DNA of 64,000 nucleotides, taken from Streptomyces violaceusniger Tu 4113 (GTDB lineage: Bacteria > Actinomycetota > Actinomycetes > Streptomycetales > Streptomycetaceae). Position numbers and translations under genes: made by a program. Location: assembly GCF_000147815.2 (NCBI RefSeq), contig NC_015957.1, positions 3,534,001-3,598,000 of the forward strand, given 5' to 3'. Of this stretch, positions 16,808-25,000 are shown piece by piece. The notes beneath the pieces are model-generated. The model was not told the DNA's origin and ran no database searches. It saw only the letters and a program-made list of their open reading frames with translations. The stretch's first letter is position 1; every line of letters begins with the position of its first letter.

Positions 16808-18022
16808 GTGAGCGCCGGTGCGAACGCGAGCCGGGGTCTCCTGGGCCTGGTGTGCGGTAACACCCCGGAGGTCCGGGGGCGCGTACTGGACCTGCTGCGG
16901 TGTGCCTCGCCCGACGCGCTGGTGCTCTCGGTCTCGGTCCACGCCGACGGGACGGGGCGGTACCCCTTCGTACAGCGCTTCGTCATGGGCGGTGAGGAAC
17001 GGCGGCGCGCCTCGCTGTGCCAAGGAGCGACCGGAGACCCGGCTGTGATCATCCGGCAGGATCTCGACACCATCGCCCGGACCGCCTCGCGTCCGCATGT
17101 CGTGCTCGCGCTCCCTGACACCGTGGACACCGCGCCGTTTCTCGCCGAGCTGTGGCGGACCCCACTGGGCAGGACTCCGCTGTCGCACCACTACGAACTG
17201 GCCCCGACCGCCGTCGGCGTGGACCCCGGCCGCCTGCTCAACGATCTGCGCTGTGTGCACCGCGCCACCCGCGTCTTCGGTCACGACCCGACTGCCGCGC
17301 CCCTCACGGTCGCCGAAGCCGCCGCCCGCCAATTGGAGGCCGCCCAGGTGATGGTCCTGCGGGGCGGGCCGGGGGATGGGGACGGCCGCCGGGAAGGGTG
17401 CCGCGCCCTGCTCGGCCATCTCAACCCGTCGGCGGTGGTGCATCTCGACTCGGACGACGCCGATGTCACCGCGCTGACGGCTCTGGCGCGGTCCGACTCC
17501 GGCTGGAGCACGGCCGGACCGGCCGACCGTCTCGACGTCGTCGCCCCCGTCATACGCCGCCGTGGCATCGACCACGGCGTGACCTCGGTGCTCTGGCGGT
17601 CCCGGCGCCCGCTGCATCCCGAGCGGCTGGCGGCGAGCCTGCCGCGCGTCATGCCGTCGGTGATACGCAGCCGCGGACGCCTGTGGATGGCCACTCGCCC
17701 GCGGACGGTCATCTCCTGGCGCTCGGCCGGGCGCCACCTCGAACTGCACGAGGCGGGAGGCTGGTTGGAGGACGGGGACACCGTGGCATGGCGCGCCGCC
17801 TCGCCCCAGCGCCGGACGCTCGCCTCGTGGTACTGGGACGACTACTACGGCGAACGGCGCAACGAGATCGTCTTCACCGGTGCCGACCTGGACCTGGACC
17901 GGCTGCGGGCCGCGCTGGACTCCGCCGTGCTCGACGACGGTGAACTGGCCCTCGGCGCCGACCGCTGGGCCCGCCTGCCCGATCCGCTGCTCGGCGACGC
18001 GGCGCCGGGCCCGGAGAGCTGA
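16808..18022 (+). CDS. COG0523-like protein lacking Walker A (pseudo-GTPase)
   Basis: A 404-residue protein with a clear CobW C-terminal domain (VTSVLWRSRRPLHPERLAAS; the RSRGRLWMATRP segment; final IVFTGADLDLDRLRAALDSA). The N-terminal Rossmann region survives, but the expected GxxGxGKT is GLLGLVCGNTPEVRGR and the CxCC motif is lost. It therefore probably does not hydrolyse GTP and may be a partner or zinc carrier (inference). GTG 16808 overlaps a short upstream frame. The gene is read from the Zur-type palindrome at 16.67 kb and ends in a 13-bp hairpin. Confidence 0.82.
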   Translation: MSAGANASRGLLGLVCGNTPEVRGRVLDLLRCASPDALVLSVSVHADGTGRYPFVQRFVMGGEERRRASLCQGATGDPAVIIRQDLDTIARTASRPHVVLALPDTVDTAPFLAELWRTPLGRTPLSHHYELAPTAVGVDPGRLLNDLRCVHRATRVFGHDPTAAPLTVAEAAARQLEAAQVMVLRGGPGDGDGRREGCRALLGHLNPSAVVHLDSDDADVTALTALARSDSGWSTAGPADRLDVVAPVIRRRGIDHGVTSVLWRSRRPLHPERLAASLPRVMPSVIRSRGRLWMATRPRTVISWRSAGRHLELHEAGGWLEDGDTVAWRAASPQRRTLASWYWDDYYGERRNEIVFTGADLDLDRLRAALDSAVLDDGELALGADRWARLPDPLLGDAAPGPES

Positions 18023-18040
18023 CACGGCACCGTGAGGGCG

Positions 18041-18071
18041 TGGCCGGCCTCGACGGTGTCGAGGCCGGCCA
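18041..18071 (+). terminator. Strong hairpin after the CobW-like gene
   Basis: TGGCCGGCCTCGA (18041-18053) pairs perfectly with 18059-18071 around a CGGTG loop, 18 nt after the stop. Confidence 0.85.
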
Positions 18072-18143
18072 CGACGGTGTCGGCCTCGCCGCTGCGCGGG
18101 GCGGTGTGTGGGGGCGTCGCCGGATCTCGTGCTGGGGTGGGTG

Positions 18144-18173
18144 GCCGGGCCGACCGACGGGAGGCGGCCCGGC
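18144..18173 (-). terminator. Hairpin after rpsN
   Basis: GCCGGGCC (18144-18151) pairs with GGCCCGGC (18166-18173) just downstream of the S14 stop on the minus strand. Confidence 0.55.
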
Positions 18174-18178
18174 GATGG

Positions 18179-18484
18179 TCACCAGCTGCTCTTGGTCACT
18201 CCGGGGAGTTCGCCCGCGTGTGCCATTTCGCGCAGGCGGATGCGGGAGAGGCCGAAGGCGCGCAGGTGGCCGCGGGGGCGGCCGTCGATGGAGTCGCGGT
18301 TGCGTACGCGGGTGGCGCTGGCGTCGCGGGGCTGGCGGCGCAGTTCCCGCTGGGCGTCGAGTCGTTCCTCCGCCGAGGCGCGGGGGTCGGCGATGAGCGC
18401 CTTCAGTTCGGCGCGGCGTTTGGCGTGACGCGCCACGATCACCCGTCGCTGCTCGTTCTTTGCGATCTTGCTCTTCTTGGCCAT
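18179..18484 (-). CDS. rpsN: Ribosomal protein uS14, long zinc-free form
   Basis: A 101-residue S14 of the long class ([40 protein letters not shown] near the C-terminus). The ~61-residue zinc-binding S14 has two CxxC pairs; none is present here. The start ATG shares one base with the L28 stop, so the two are translationally coupled. The pair is transcribed away from the Zur-type box at 18.77 kb. Confidence 0.95.
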   Translation of the reverse strand: MAKKSKIAKNEQRRVIVARHAKRRAELKALIADPRASAEERLDAQRELRRQPRDASATRVRNRDSIDGRPRGHLRAFGLSRIRLREMAHAGELPGVTKSSW

Positions 18485-18720
18485 CAGACCTTCCCTCCCC
18501 GGGCGCGGATGCGGGCCACGGCGGCCTCGATGCCGATCGTGTCGACCGTCTTGATGGCCTTGGTGCTGAGGGTGAGGCGGATGTGGCGGCCTTCGCTCGG
18601 CAGCCAGTAGCGCTTGTGCTGGATGTTGGGGTCGAACCGGCGCTTGGTGCGGCGGTGGGAGTGGGAGATGTGGTGGCCGAAGCCGGGCTGTCGGCCGGTG
18701 AGTTGGCAGTGGGCGGACAT
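18484..18720 (-). CDS. rpmB: Ribosomal protein bL28, zinc-free form
   Basis: A 78-residue L28 ([20 protein letters not shown] then [13 protein letters not shown]). The CxxC pairs of the zinc form are missing. ATG 18720 is preceded by GAGG at a suitable distance; the in-frame extension upstream runs through the Zur-type box and is not coding. It is the first gene of the L28-S14 unit divergent from L33-L31. Confidence 0.95.
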   Translation of the reverse strand: MSAHCQLTGRQPGFGHHISHSHRRTKRRFDPNIQHKRYWLPSEGRHIRLTLSTKAIKTVDTIGIEAAVARIRARGGKV

Positions 18721-18768
18721 GGTTCCTCTTTCTCGTGCGGGTTGCGACGGCAGCACCGTATCAGCTAA

Positions 18769-18791
18769 ATGAAAATGAAAATCGATCCCAT
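18769..18791. promoter_or_regulatory. Zur-type box between the rpmB and rpmG operons
   Basis: A 23-bp site beginning ATGAAAATG and ending GATCCCAT, with a direct TGAAAA repetition that gives two overlapping half-sites. For the + strand TATGCT (18793-18798) is a -10 seven nt before ATG 18806, implying leaderless rpmG mRNA. It can serve both divergent ribosomal protein operons. Confidence 0.65.
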
Positions 18792-18805
18792 GTATGCTGT
18801 CGTCC

Positions 18806-18970
18806 ATGGCACGCAATGAACTACGCCCGATCATCAAGCTGAGGTCCACCGCGGGCACCGGCTACACGTATGTGACCCGCAAGAACCGTCGGAACGACCC
18901 CGACCGGATGACCCTGCGCAAGTACGACCCCGTCGCCGGCCGCCACGTCGACTTCCGTGAGGAGCGCTGA
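18806..18970 (+). CDS. rpmG: Ribosomal protein bL33, zinc-free form
   Basis: A 54-residue L33 ([40 protein letters not shown]) without the CxxC pairs of the zinc form. It is the first gene of an operon with L31, a COG0523-like protein and S18. The promoter is leaderless and lies next to the Zur-type box. Confidence 0.96.
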   Translation: MARNELRPIIKLRSTAGTGYTYVTRKNRRNDPDRMTLRKYDPVAGRHVDFREER

Positions 18971-18975
18971 CCGCC

Positions 18976-19233
18976 ATGAAGCCCGGCATTCACCCCGCGT
19001 ACCGGCCCGTCGTCTTCCGTGACCGGTCGGCCGACTTCGCCTTCCTCACCCGCTCCACCGCCACCAGCGACAAGTCCGTGGAGTGGCAGGACGGCAACAC
19101 CTATCCGGTCATCGATGTGGAGATCTCCTCGGCGAGCCACCCCTTCTACACCGGCAACCAGCGCGTCGTGGACACCGCGGGCCGCGTCGAGCGGTTCGAG
19201 CGGCGCTACGGACGCGGACGGGGGGACCGGTGA
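18976..19233 (+). CDS. rpmE2: Ribosomal protein bL31 type B, zinc-free form
   Basis: An 85-residue type B L31 ([40 protein letters not shown]) lacking the CxxC motif of type A L31. It follows L33 by 5 bp and its stop overlaps the GTG of the COG0523-like gene (GTGA). In Bacillus and Streptomyces, type B L31 displaces zinc-bearing L31 under Zur derepression. Confidence 0.96.
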   Translation: MKPGIHPAYRPVVFRDRSADFAFLTRSTATSDKSVEWQDGNTYPVIDVEISSASHPFYTGNQRVVDTAGRVERFERRYGRGRGDR

Positions 19234-20396
19234 GCGTGACGGAGGGGCGGCTGCCCGTCGCCATAGTCGGCGGGCTGCACGCCGACGCGCGCCGGGCGGC
19301 CGTCGAGGAGATCCTGCGCACGGTGCCCGGCTCCGTGGCGCTGCACCACGACCTGTCCGCCGCCACCGACCGCGCCGTGCGCCGCACCGTGCGCGATGCC
19401 TCGGGATCGCTCGGCGAGGGCGAGGCGCCGCTGGTGAACGACTGCGCGTGCTGTGCGCTGCGCGAGGACATGGTCCCCGAACTGCTGCGCCTGGCCACCG
19501 GGGGCGGCCACCGGCTCGCGGTCGTCGAGCTGTGGGAGTCGGTCGAGCTCCAGGCCATGGCCGCCGTCATCGCGGCCGAGGGCGCGCCGCTGGAGCTGAC
19601 CGGGGTGGCCACCGCGGTCGACCCGGCCCTGATGGTGCCGTATCTCGCCAACGGTGACGACCTCGCCGATGTGGGCTTCGCCGCCGCCCCGACCGACCAG
19701 CGCACCGTCGGTGACACGTTCGCCCGGCAGTTGGAGTACCCCACCGTGATCGCCGTCGCCGAGGACGAGACGTGCGAGGAGTCCGCGGACGACGGCGATC
19801 TCGCCCTGCTGACCCAGCTCACTCCGGGCGCACGGCAGGTGCGTGTCGGCGATGGGGCTCTGGTGGCGGCTCTGCTGGCCGGGTTCGATGTCGAGGCGGC
19901 GGCAGCCCGTCAGCATCCGGCGTGTGCGCTGCTGCCGCAGGAGAGCGAAGAACACGGGGTGAGCACCCTGGTCTGGCGCCGTGACCGCCCCTTCCATCCG
20001 GATCGGCTGTATGAGGCGCTGGAAGACCTGAGCTGTGCCGCCGCCCGCAGCCGGGGGCGCTTCTGGCTGGCCGACCGGCCCGACACCCTGCTGTCGTGGG
20101 ACGCGGCGGGCGGCGCCCTGTGTGTGGAATCCGCCGGGCCCTGGCTGGCAGCGCTGCCGGACGCCGCCTGGGACATGGTGCCGGCCGAACGGCGGGTGGC
20201 CGCTTCGATGGACTGGCATCCCGAACACGGCGACCGCTGTCAGCACATGACCTTCACCTCGCCCGGCCTCGACCGCGAAGGTCTGGTCGCCCTGCTGGAT
20301 TCGTGTCTGCTGACCGACGTCGAGTACGCGGCGGGGCCGGACGGCTGGAAGAAGCTGTCGCACGCCTTCGACGAACTGCTCGACCCGGTGTCCTGA
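19230..20396 (+). CDS. Second COG0523-like protein lacking Walker A but keeping CxCC
   Basis: A 388-residue G3E-related protein. The nucleotide loop is degraded to [13 protein letters not shown] at 13-25, without GK(S/T). The metal-binding CACC (C72, C74, C75; [11 protein letters not shown]) is kept, and the CobW C-terminal domain ([31 protein letters not shown]) is complete. It thus retains zinc-binding potential without obvious GTPase chemistry, the converse of the 16.8-kb paralogue, which lost both. GTG 19230 is translationally coupled to L31. Confidence 0.85.
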   Translation: MSVTEGRLPVAIVGGLHADARRAAVEEILRTVPGSVALHHDLSAATDRAVRRTVRDASGSLGEGEAPLVNDCACCALREDMVPELLRLATGGGHRLAVVELWESVELQAMAAVIAAEGAPLELTGVATAVDPALMVPYLANGDDLADVGFAAAPTDQRTVGDTFARQLEYPTVIAVAEDETCEESADDGDLALLTQLTPGARQVRVGDGALVAALLAGFDVEAAAARQHPACALLPQESEEHGVSTLVWRRDRPFHPDRLYEALEDLSCAAARSRGRFWLADRPDTLLSWDAAGGALCVESAGPWLAALPDAAWDMVPAERRVAASMDWHPEHGDRCQHMTFTSPGLDREGLVALLDSCLLTDVEYAAGPDGWKKLSHAFDELLDPVS

Positions 20397-20430
20397 ACGC
20401 GGACGGGCACCGTACGGAAAGGAACTGATC

Positions 20431-20673
20431 ATGTCCCGACGCATCGGCACCAAGCGCCCGGACCCCAAGCGTCGCCGTGTCAACCCGCTCGACGCGGCGG
20501 GCATCACCTACGTGGATTACAAGGACACCGACCTGCTGCGGAAGTTCATCTCCGACCGCGGCAAGATCCGCAGCCGCCGGGTGAGCCATGTGACGCGCCG
20601 GCAGCAGCGCCAGATCGCCCGCGCCATCAAGAACGCCCGCGAGATGGCCCTGCTCCCCTACGGCTCCCGATAG
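20431..20673 (+). CDS. rpsR: Ribosomal protein bS18, zinc-free paralogue
   Basis: An 80-residue S18 ([34 protein letters not shown]). Standard actinobacterial S18 has CxxC and a further Cys; this copy has none. GGAAAGGA precedes ATG 20431. It ends the L33-L31-COG0523 operon and is followed by an 18-bp terminator hairpin. Confidence 0.95.
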   Translation: MSRRIGTKRPDPKRRRVNPLDAAGITYVDYKDTDLLRKFISDRGKIRSRRVSHVTRRQQRQIARAIKNAREMALLPYGSR

Positions 20674-20682
20674 GCGCTCCGG

Positions 20683-20721
20683 CCGCTGGGGGTGGTCATC
20701 GACGATGACCACCCCCAGCGG
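20683..20721. terminator. Bidirectional terminator between rpsR and the ArsR gene
   Basis: An 18-bp perfect stem (20683-20700 with 20704-20721) and a GAC loop, followed by TTTCGTT on the + strand. It lies between convergent genes and should stop transcription from both sides. Confidence 0.92.
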
Positions 20722-20727
20722 CTTTCG

Positions 20728-21084
20728 TTACGTGTCGCGGATGCCGAGGCGCAGGTGTTCGATGTGGTGGACGGCCTGGTCGAGGAGTTGGGCGACGTGG
20801 TCGTCGTAGAGGCTGTAGACGATGCGGCGGCCGTTCCGGCGCCCGGTGACCAGGCCGAGAGTGCGCAGCAGACGGAGCTGGCGGGAGACGGCGGACTGCT
20901 CCATGCCGATGCCGGCGGCGAGTTCGGTGACCGAGTGCGGCGATTGCCGCAGGGTGGTGAGGATCAGCAGTCGGGACGGGGTGGCCAGGGCCTGGAGCGC
21001 GGCGGCGACGGATGCCGCCGTGGCATCGTCGAGGCGGACGGCCGCGCGGACACCGCGGCCGCCCAGGGCCTCATCGGCGTGCAC
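20728..21084 (-). CDS. ArsR/SmtB-family metal sensor with CzrA-type alpha-5 site
   Basis: About 118 residues with an ArsR HTH (VTELAAGIGMEQSAVSRQLR and a basic wing). The C-terminal helix DDHVAQLLDQAVHHIEH satisfies D-x-H-x10-H-x2-H exactly, the Zn(II)/Co(II) site of CzrA and SmtB. There are no Cys residues in the domain. It should repress genes until zinc is in excess. GTG 21084 gives a short overlap with the ferredoxin stop; GTG 21117 is also possible. It follows the ferredoxin gene on the same strand. Confidence 0.82.
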   Translation of the reverse strand: MHADEALGGRGVRAAVRLDDATAASVAAALQALATPSRLLILTTLRQSPHSVTELAAGIGMEQSAVSRQLRLLRTLGLVTGRRNGRRIVYSLYDDHVAQLLDQAVHHIEHLRLGIRDT

Positions 21085-21502
21085 GTCCGCGCCCGCGTGC
21101 CCGCGTCCGGGCTTCACCGGGCGGGCGGATGAACTGCAGCCGAAGCGTGGCCGGTGGTTCGGCGAGTCCGGGTCCGCCGCCGGCGGCCCAGCCGAGGATG
21201 TCGTCGGTGCAGTCGTCGTCGTTGGCCCAGCCGATCCAGGTGGCGCGGCCGCCGCTGCGGCGTCCGGCTCCGGAGGGCTGGACGACGATGACGTTGGCCT
21301 GGTCGCAGGGGCCGAGGCAGTCGGTCGTGCGGACGGCGAGCCGGCCACCGGATTCGGCGGCGGCGGCGCGCAGCCGGTCGAGTTGCCACTGGTGGTCGGT
21401 GCCGGGGTGCTTGCGCGGGTTGCCGCAGCAGCAGCCCCGGCAGACGACCAGGGTGCACGGCCGGTCGCGGGCGCCGCCGATCGTGGCCGTACGGGGGTTC
21501 AC
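21071..21502 (-). CDS. Thioredoxin-like (2Fe-2S) ferredoxin domain protein
   Basis: A 143-residue protein with the (2Fe-2S) ferredoxin pattern: CTLVVCRGCCCGNPRKHPG near the N-terminus and DCLGPCDQANVIVV ~40 residues later. The spacing of the two cysteine groups fits the thioredoxin-fold ferredoxins seen in metal and cofactor operons. GTG 21502 shares GTGA with the stop of the upstream WD40 relic, so it was once the second gene of that operon. Its electron partner is unknown. Confidence 0.8.
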   Translation of the reverse strand: MNPRTATIGGARDRPCTLVVCRGCCCGNPRKHPGTDHQWQLDRLRAAAAESGGRLAVRTTDCLGPCDQANVIVVQPSGAGRRSGGRATWIGWANDDDCTDDILGWAAGGGPGLAEPPATLRLQFIRPPGEARTRARGRGRARR

Positions 21503-21831
21503 AGCGCGGTCCGGGAGGGCAGCCGGTGGGCGCGTACGCGGCCGTCCCGGTGCGCGGCGATCAGCAGGTGGGGACCGGCCCAGGCGAGTGCCGCGACCGC
21601 CGCGTCGCCGTCCAGGGTGCGGACGGGGGAGAGCCGGGACCGGGGCCTGCCGGAGGTGGCCCGCCACAGTGCGACCGTGCCGTCGTGGCCGCCGCTGGCG
21701 AGGTGGCCGCTGTTGCCCGGCCGCCAGGTGAGCGCGGTGATCGTCTCGTGGCAGCGCAGGGAACGGGGCGCGGTGCCGGCGGGGCCCCTACCGGACCGGC
21801 GGTCCCCGCACGGCCATCTGCCGACCCACCG
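21499..21831 (-). pseudogene. C-terminal remnant of a WD40-repeat protein
   Basis: The frame reads ITALTWRPGNSGHLASGGHD then GTVALWRA, a WD40 blade, and ends in a second degenerate blade (LAWAGPHLLIAAHRDGRVRA). The open stretch starts after an in-frame stop at 21832-21834 and has no start codon before the homology. WD40 proteins have four to seven blades, so most of the gene is missing, apparently by a deletion that brought the permease gene close. The 3' end remains coupled to the ferredoxin gene. Confidence 0.75.
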
Positions 21832-21885
21832 CTAAGGTGTGGCTGCGGATGTCACCGTGGCGAAGAGCCGTGTGAGGGAGGCGTA

Positions 21886-22959
21886 GTGGACAGGGATGTC
21901 GACGTCGCGCCACCGCTGCCCGAGAGCCCTGCCCACGACCGGAAGCCGTCGGCCACACACCCCGACGGGGGCGGCGGACTGCGCGCGGCCGTACGTGTCG
22001 CCTCTCATGCGCTGATCGCGGGGCTGCCCGTGGCGGTGCTCGGTGTCGTCGCCATCGTGCTGGGGCCGGAGATCTCCGGCGGGCTCGACAGCCGGGCGGT
22101 GGCGGCGTGGCGGACGGTGTTCACCGCGATCGTCATCCAGGGGGTGCCGTTTCTGCTGCTCGGCACTTTGGTGTCGGCCGCGATCAGTGCCTTCGTACCG
22201 GCGTGGGTGTTCACCCGGGTGCTTCCGCGCAACCCGGCGCTCGCGGTGCCGGTCGCGGGGGTGGCCGGGGCGGTGCTGCCGGGATGTGAGTGCGCGTCGG
22301 TCCCGGTGGCGGGCAGTCTGATGCGGCGCGGGGTGACCCCGGCGGCGGCGCTTGCGTTTTTGCTGTCGGCCCCTGCCATCAACCCGATAGTGCTGATGGC
22401 GACGTACGTGGCCTTTCCCGGCAACCCCTGGATGGTCGCGGCTCGTCTCGTCGCCTCGTTGCTGACCTCCGTGGTGATGGGCTGGCTGTGGCTCCGTCTG
22501 GGCCGTGAGGAGTGGCTGCGCGCCCCGAAGGGGCCCACCGGGCACACCGCCGGTGTGAGCCGGGCGGAGGAGCTCCGGGTCTCGCTCCAGCACGACTTCC
22601 TGCACGCCGGGGGGTTCCTCGTGGTCGGTGCGGCGGCCGCGGCCACGTTCAATGTGGCGGTGCCGCATTCCGCGTTGCGGCTCTTCTCCGACTCCGTGTG
22701 GTTGTCGGTGCCCATGCTGGGGGTGCTGGCGGTGCTCCTCGCGGTGTGCTCCGAGGCCGATGCGTTCGTCGCCGCCTCGCTCACCGGGTTCTCGCCCAGC
22801 GCCCGGCTCGCCTTCATGGTGGTCGGGCCGATGGTCGACCTGAAGCTGATCGCGCTGCAGTCGGGCACCTTCGGGCGGGCCTTCGCGCTGCGCTTCTCGT
22901 CGGCCACCTGGGTGGTGGCGGTTTTGTGCAGTGCTCTGGTGGGGTGGTGGCTGCTGTGA
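21886..22959 (+). CDS. Predicted permease, PF03773 (ArsP_1/DUF318) family
   Basis: A 357-residue polytopic membrane protein with about eight hydrophobic segments. The family hallmark GCECASVPVAGSLMRRGVTP is followed by ALAFLLSAPAINPIVLMATY, and a second such half begins at CSEADAFVAASLTGFS. GTG 21886 is preceded by GGGAGG. It overlaps the next gene by GTGA. Members pair with TIGR03943 proteins; transport of metals or metal-thiol compounds has been proposed for the family. Position in the zinc island suggests metal transport (inference). Confidence 0.85.
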   Translation: MDRDVDVAPPLPESPAHDRKPSATHPDGGGGLRAAVRVASHALIAGLPVAVLGVVAIVLGPEISGGLDSRAVAAWRTVFTAIVIQGVPFLLLGTLVSAAISAFVPAWVFTRVLPRNPALAVPVAGVAGAVLPGCECASVPVAGSLMRRGVTPAAALAFLLSAPAINPIVLMATYVAFPGNPWMVAARLVASLLTSVVMGWLWLRLGREEWLRAPKGPTGHTAGVSRAEELRVSLQHDFLHAGGFLVVGAAAAATFNVAVPHSALRLFSDSVWLSVPMLGVLAVLLAVCSEADAFVAASLTGFSPSARLAFMVVGPMVDLKLIALQSGTFGRAFALRFSSATWVVAVLCSALVGWWLL

Positions 22960-23738
22960 AACGCAACATCCAGGTGCTGCTGCTCCTGTTCACCGGTGTC
23001 GGTCTGCTGCACATCTCGCTGCTGACCGATCTGTATCTGCGCTATGTGCGCCCGGGCCTGCGGCCCGCGCTCATCGCCTCGGGGGTGCTGCTGATCGTGC
23101 TCGGCGCGGTCAGTGCCGCCCGCGACGGCTTTCCCTTCAACCGCCCGCGTACGGACCACGACCACGGACACGGTGGCCACCAAGGCGGTGGCCACCAAGG
23201 CCACGGACACGATCACTCGCAGGGGCCGCGGATCGCCTGGCTGCTGTACGTACCGGCGCTGACCATCCTGTTCCTCGCGCCCCCCGCGCTCGGCTCGTAC
23301 ACCGCCGCCCGTGACGAGGCGAAGGCCAAGGCCCCCACTGCCGGAGACAGCCTCTTCCCCGCCCTCCCGCAGAGCGGGATCGTCGAGTTGTCGCTGAACG
23401 ACTTCAGCTCCCGGGCGGTCTGGGACACCGACGGCACCCTCAGGGGGCACACCGTGCGCCTCACCGGCTTCGTCACCCCCGGCCGCCACGGCACCTGGTA
23501 CGTCAGCCGCCTGGCCATCAGCTGCTGCGCCGCCGACGCGACGGTGCGCAAGGTGCGGGTGCACGGGGCCACGCCGCCGCCCGCCGATGCCTGGGTCACC
23601 GTCACCGGCACCTGGCACCCCACCGGCAAGGTCGGGACGGACGACGCGAGCCCGGCCCTGGACGCCACGACCGTCAAGCGCGTTCCCGCGCCCAAAGACC
23701 CGTACAACGATGCGGTGGCGACCCGGCCGGGCCGGTGA
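22956..23738 (+). CDS. TIGR03943-family putative permease subunit with His-rich loop
   Basis: A 260-residue protein: two N-terminal membrane segments, a cytosolic or external His-rich loop (DHDHGHGGHQGGGHQGHGHD), a third membrane segment, then an OB-like C-terminal domain (VRLTGFVTPGRHGTWYVSRL; ISCCAADATVRKV). TIGR03943 proteins accompany PF03773 permeases as a two-component transporter. The His-rich loop is an obvious metal-binding segment. Translation is coupled to the permease (GTGA). A terminator hairpin follows. Confidence 0.87.
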   Translation: MKRNIQVLLLLFTGVGLLHISLLTDLYLRYVRPGLRPALIASGVLLIVLGAVSAARDGFPFNRPRTDHDHGHGGHQGGGHQGHGHDHSQGPRIAWLLYVPALTILFLAPPALGSYTAARDEAKAKAPTAGDSLFPALPQSGIVELSLNDFSSRAVWDTDGTLRGHTVRLTGFVTPGRHGTWYVSRLAISCCAADATVRKVRVHGATPPPADAWVTVTGTWHPTGKVGTDDASPALDATTVKRVPAPKDPYNDAVATRPGR

Positions 23739-23764
23739 AAGGCGGGCACACGGTTCAGCGGTTC

Positions 23765-23789
23765 AGCCCCAGGCCGTTGGCCTGGGGCT
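23765..23789. terminator. Terminator after the permease pair
   Basis: AGCCCCAGGCC (23765-23775) pairs with GGCCTGGGGCT (23779-23789) around GTT, followed by TT. Confidence 0.85.
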
Positions 23790-23881
23790 TTCCGTATCCC
23801 GGGGGCGGGGAGCCGAGAGCCAGCAGTTGCGGGACTCGGGGGACTGGTCGAAGACGATCGTGGCGCCGGCCAGGGGCGTGG

Positions 23882-24175
23882 TCAGTGGTCGTCCCAGTGG
23901 CCCTCGTGCTGGGCGTGGCGGTGCCCGTCGTGGACGTAGTCCACATGCTTGCCGTGCGGTACGGCGACATGTCCGCAGTCGTCGTGGTGCTGGTGGTCGT
24001 GGCCTTCGTGGACGGTGTGCCCACTGGGCTCGCACTCGTCGACATGGTCGTCGTGTGTCCGGTGCAGATGGCCCTCGTGGACGTAGTCGGTGTGATCGTC
24101 GTGTGGGAGCGCGACGTGGCCGCAGCCGCTTCCATGCTGGTGGGCGTGGTCGGTGTGGGGAGCGTGCGTAGTCAT
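23882..24175 (-). CDS. Small His-rich repeat protein, putative metal buffer
   Basis: A 97-residue protein with 28 His. Two near-repeats read CGHVALPHDDHTDYVHEGHL and CGHVAVPHGKHVDYVHDGHR, joined by a third His-rich stretch (GHTVHEGHDHQHHDD) and flanked by His/Asp tails. No signal peptide or membrane segment is visible, so a cytosolic zinc or nickel buffer or donor is likely (inference). GAAGGTG precedes ATG 24175. It is convergent with the TIGR03943 gene, and an integrase relic lies upstream. No Zur box was found before it. Confidence 0.75.
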   Translation of the reverse strand: MTTHAPHTDHAHQHGSGCGHVALPHDDHTDYVHEGHLHRTHDDHVDECEPSGHTVHEGHDHQHHDDCGHVAVPHGKHVDYVHDGHRHAQHEGHWDDH

Positions 24176-24389
24176 GGGGGCACCTTCTTTCTCCCCCCTG
24201 GCCCATTCTGCACTCCGGCCACGGCCCGTGCCACGCTCCGTGATCAAGACATGGATCCGTGTCGCCCTGGGAGCTGCACCCCCGGACGGTTCATGGGCAT
24301 TCCTGCGGCCGGTTGGTGAGGTGGCCGTAGGTGTTGGCAGTGGTGGAGATCGTGGAGTGGCGCAGGGTCTTCGAGACGATGGGTGGATC

Positions 24390-24500
24390 GACCGTCTGCT
24401 CGGGTGGAGGTAGCGCTGGGTGGTGGCAAGCGAGCCGTGTCCGGCGATTCCCTGCAGAACGTGGACGGGGACTCCGGCGTCTGCCATCCAGGTCAGGCCG
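24390..24500 (-). pseudogene. Tyrosine recombinase/integrase C-terminal fragment
   Basis: LTWMADAGVPVHVLQGIAGH followed by GSLATTQRYLHP is the conserved C-terminal box of phage/ICE tyrosine recombinases, including the HxxR-region GHGS and the nucleophile Tyr of TTQRYLHP. Sequence on both sides is out of frame or unrelated, so only ~32 residues are recognisable. No intact integrase or attachment site was found. Confidence 0.75.
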
Positions 24501-24520
24501 CCGCTCTGGTCGCTGATCCG

Positions 24521-25000
24521 CAGGTGGCGAGCACGAGATCGGTACCCCTCGGGTGGCCTTCCCCGAGTTGCCGGTCGAGGTGAAGCTCGTCGCCCAGGTC
24601 TGGACGGATCGTGCGCAGGGCCTCGTTCAGCGCAGAGCGATGCCCGTGCCCGCGGAACGGAGTGCCTCCTCGAGGAGGCCCGCGCCAGGGCCCGCCAGCC
24701 AGCGGTCGAAGCGCAGCAGGAAGGGGAACTCGGCGCGCATCGCGTCGGGGTTCGCGTTTCCCACCAGCCTGCCGTTGTCGACGAGTGCTGCCGATTTGCC
24801 GAGGATCTCGTCCTGCGCCAGCAGCGTCGTGGGCAGGCGGCTGTAGGTGATCGGCCGACCAGCGGCCTGGGTCAGATGCGCTCAGAACCCGCCGGCCAAA
24901 GCGCTCACTCGCCAACTACGGCGCTCAGTCACAGTTGGGGGGGGCGGCACGCCACCTGCGGGGATGCGCCAGAATTCGAACACGTGATGCAATAGTCGGT
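24521..25000. other. Degraded or unrecognised stretch
   Basis: Minus-strand translations contain protein-like runs (TYSRLPTTLLAQDEILGKSA; ALRTIRPDLGDELHLDRQLG) in different frames separated by stops, suggesting a decayed gene or element next to the integrase relic. I do not recognise the family. Confidence 0.4.

Noticed and set aside
24493..24915. 140-codon minus-strand frame near the integrase relic
   Set aside because: Protein-like runs occur in other frames across the same bases, so this frame is not the gene; the stretch is treated as degraded.
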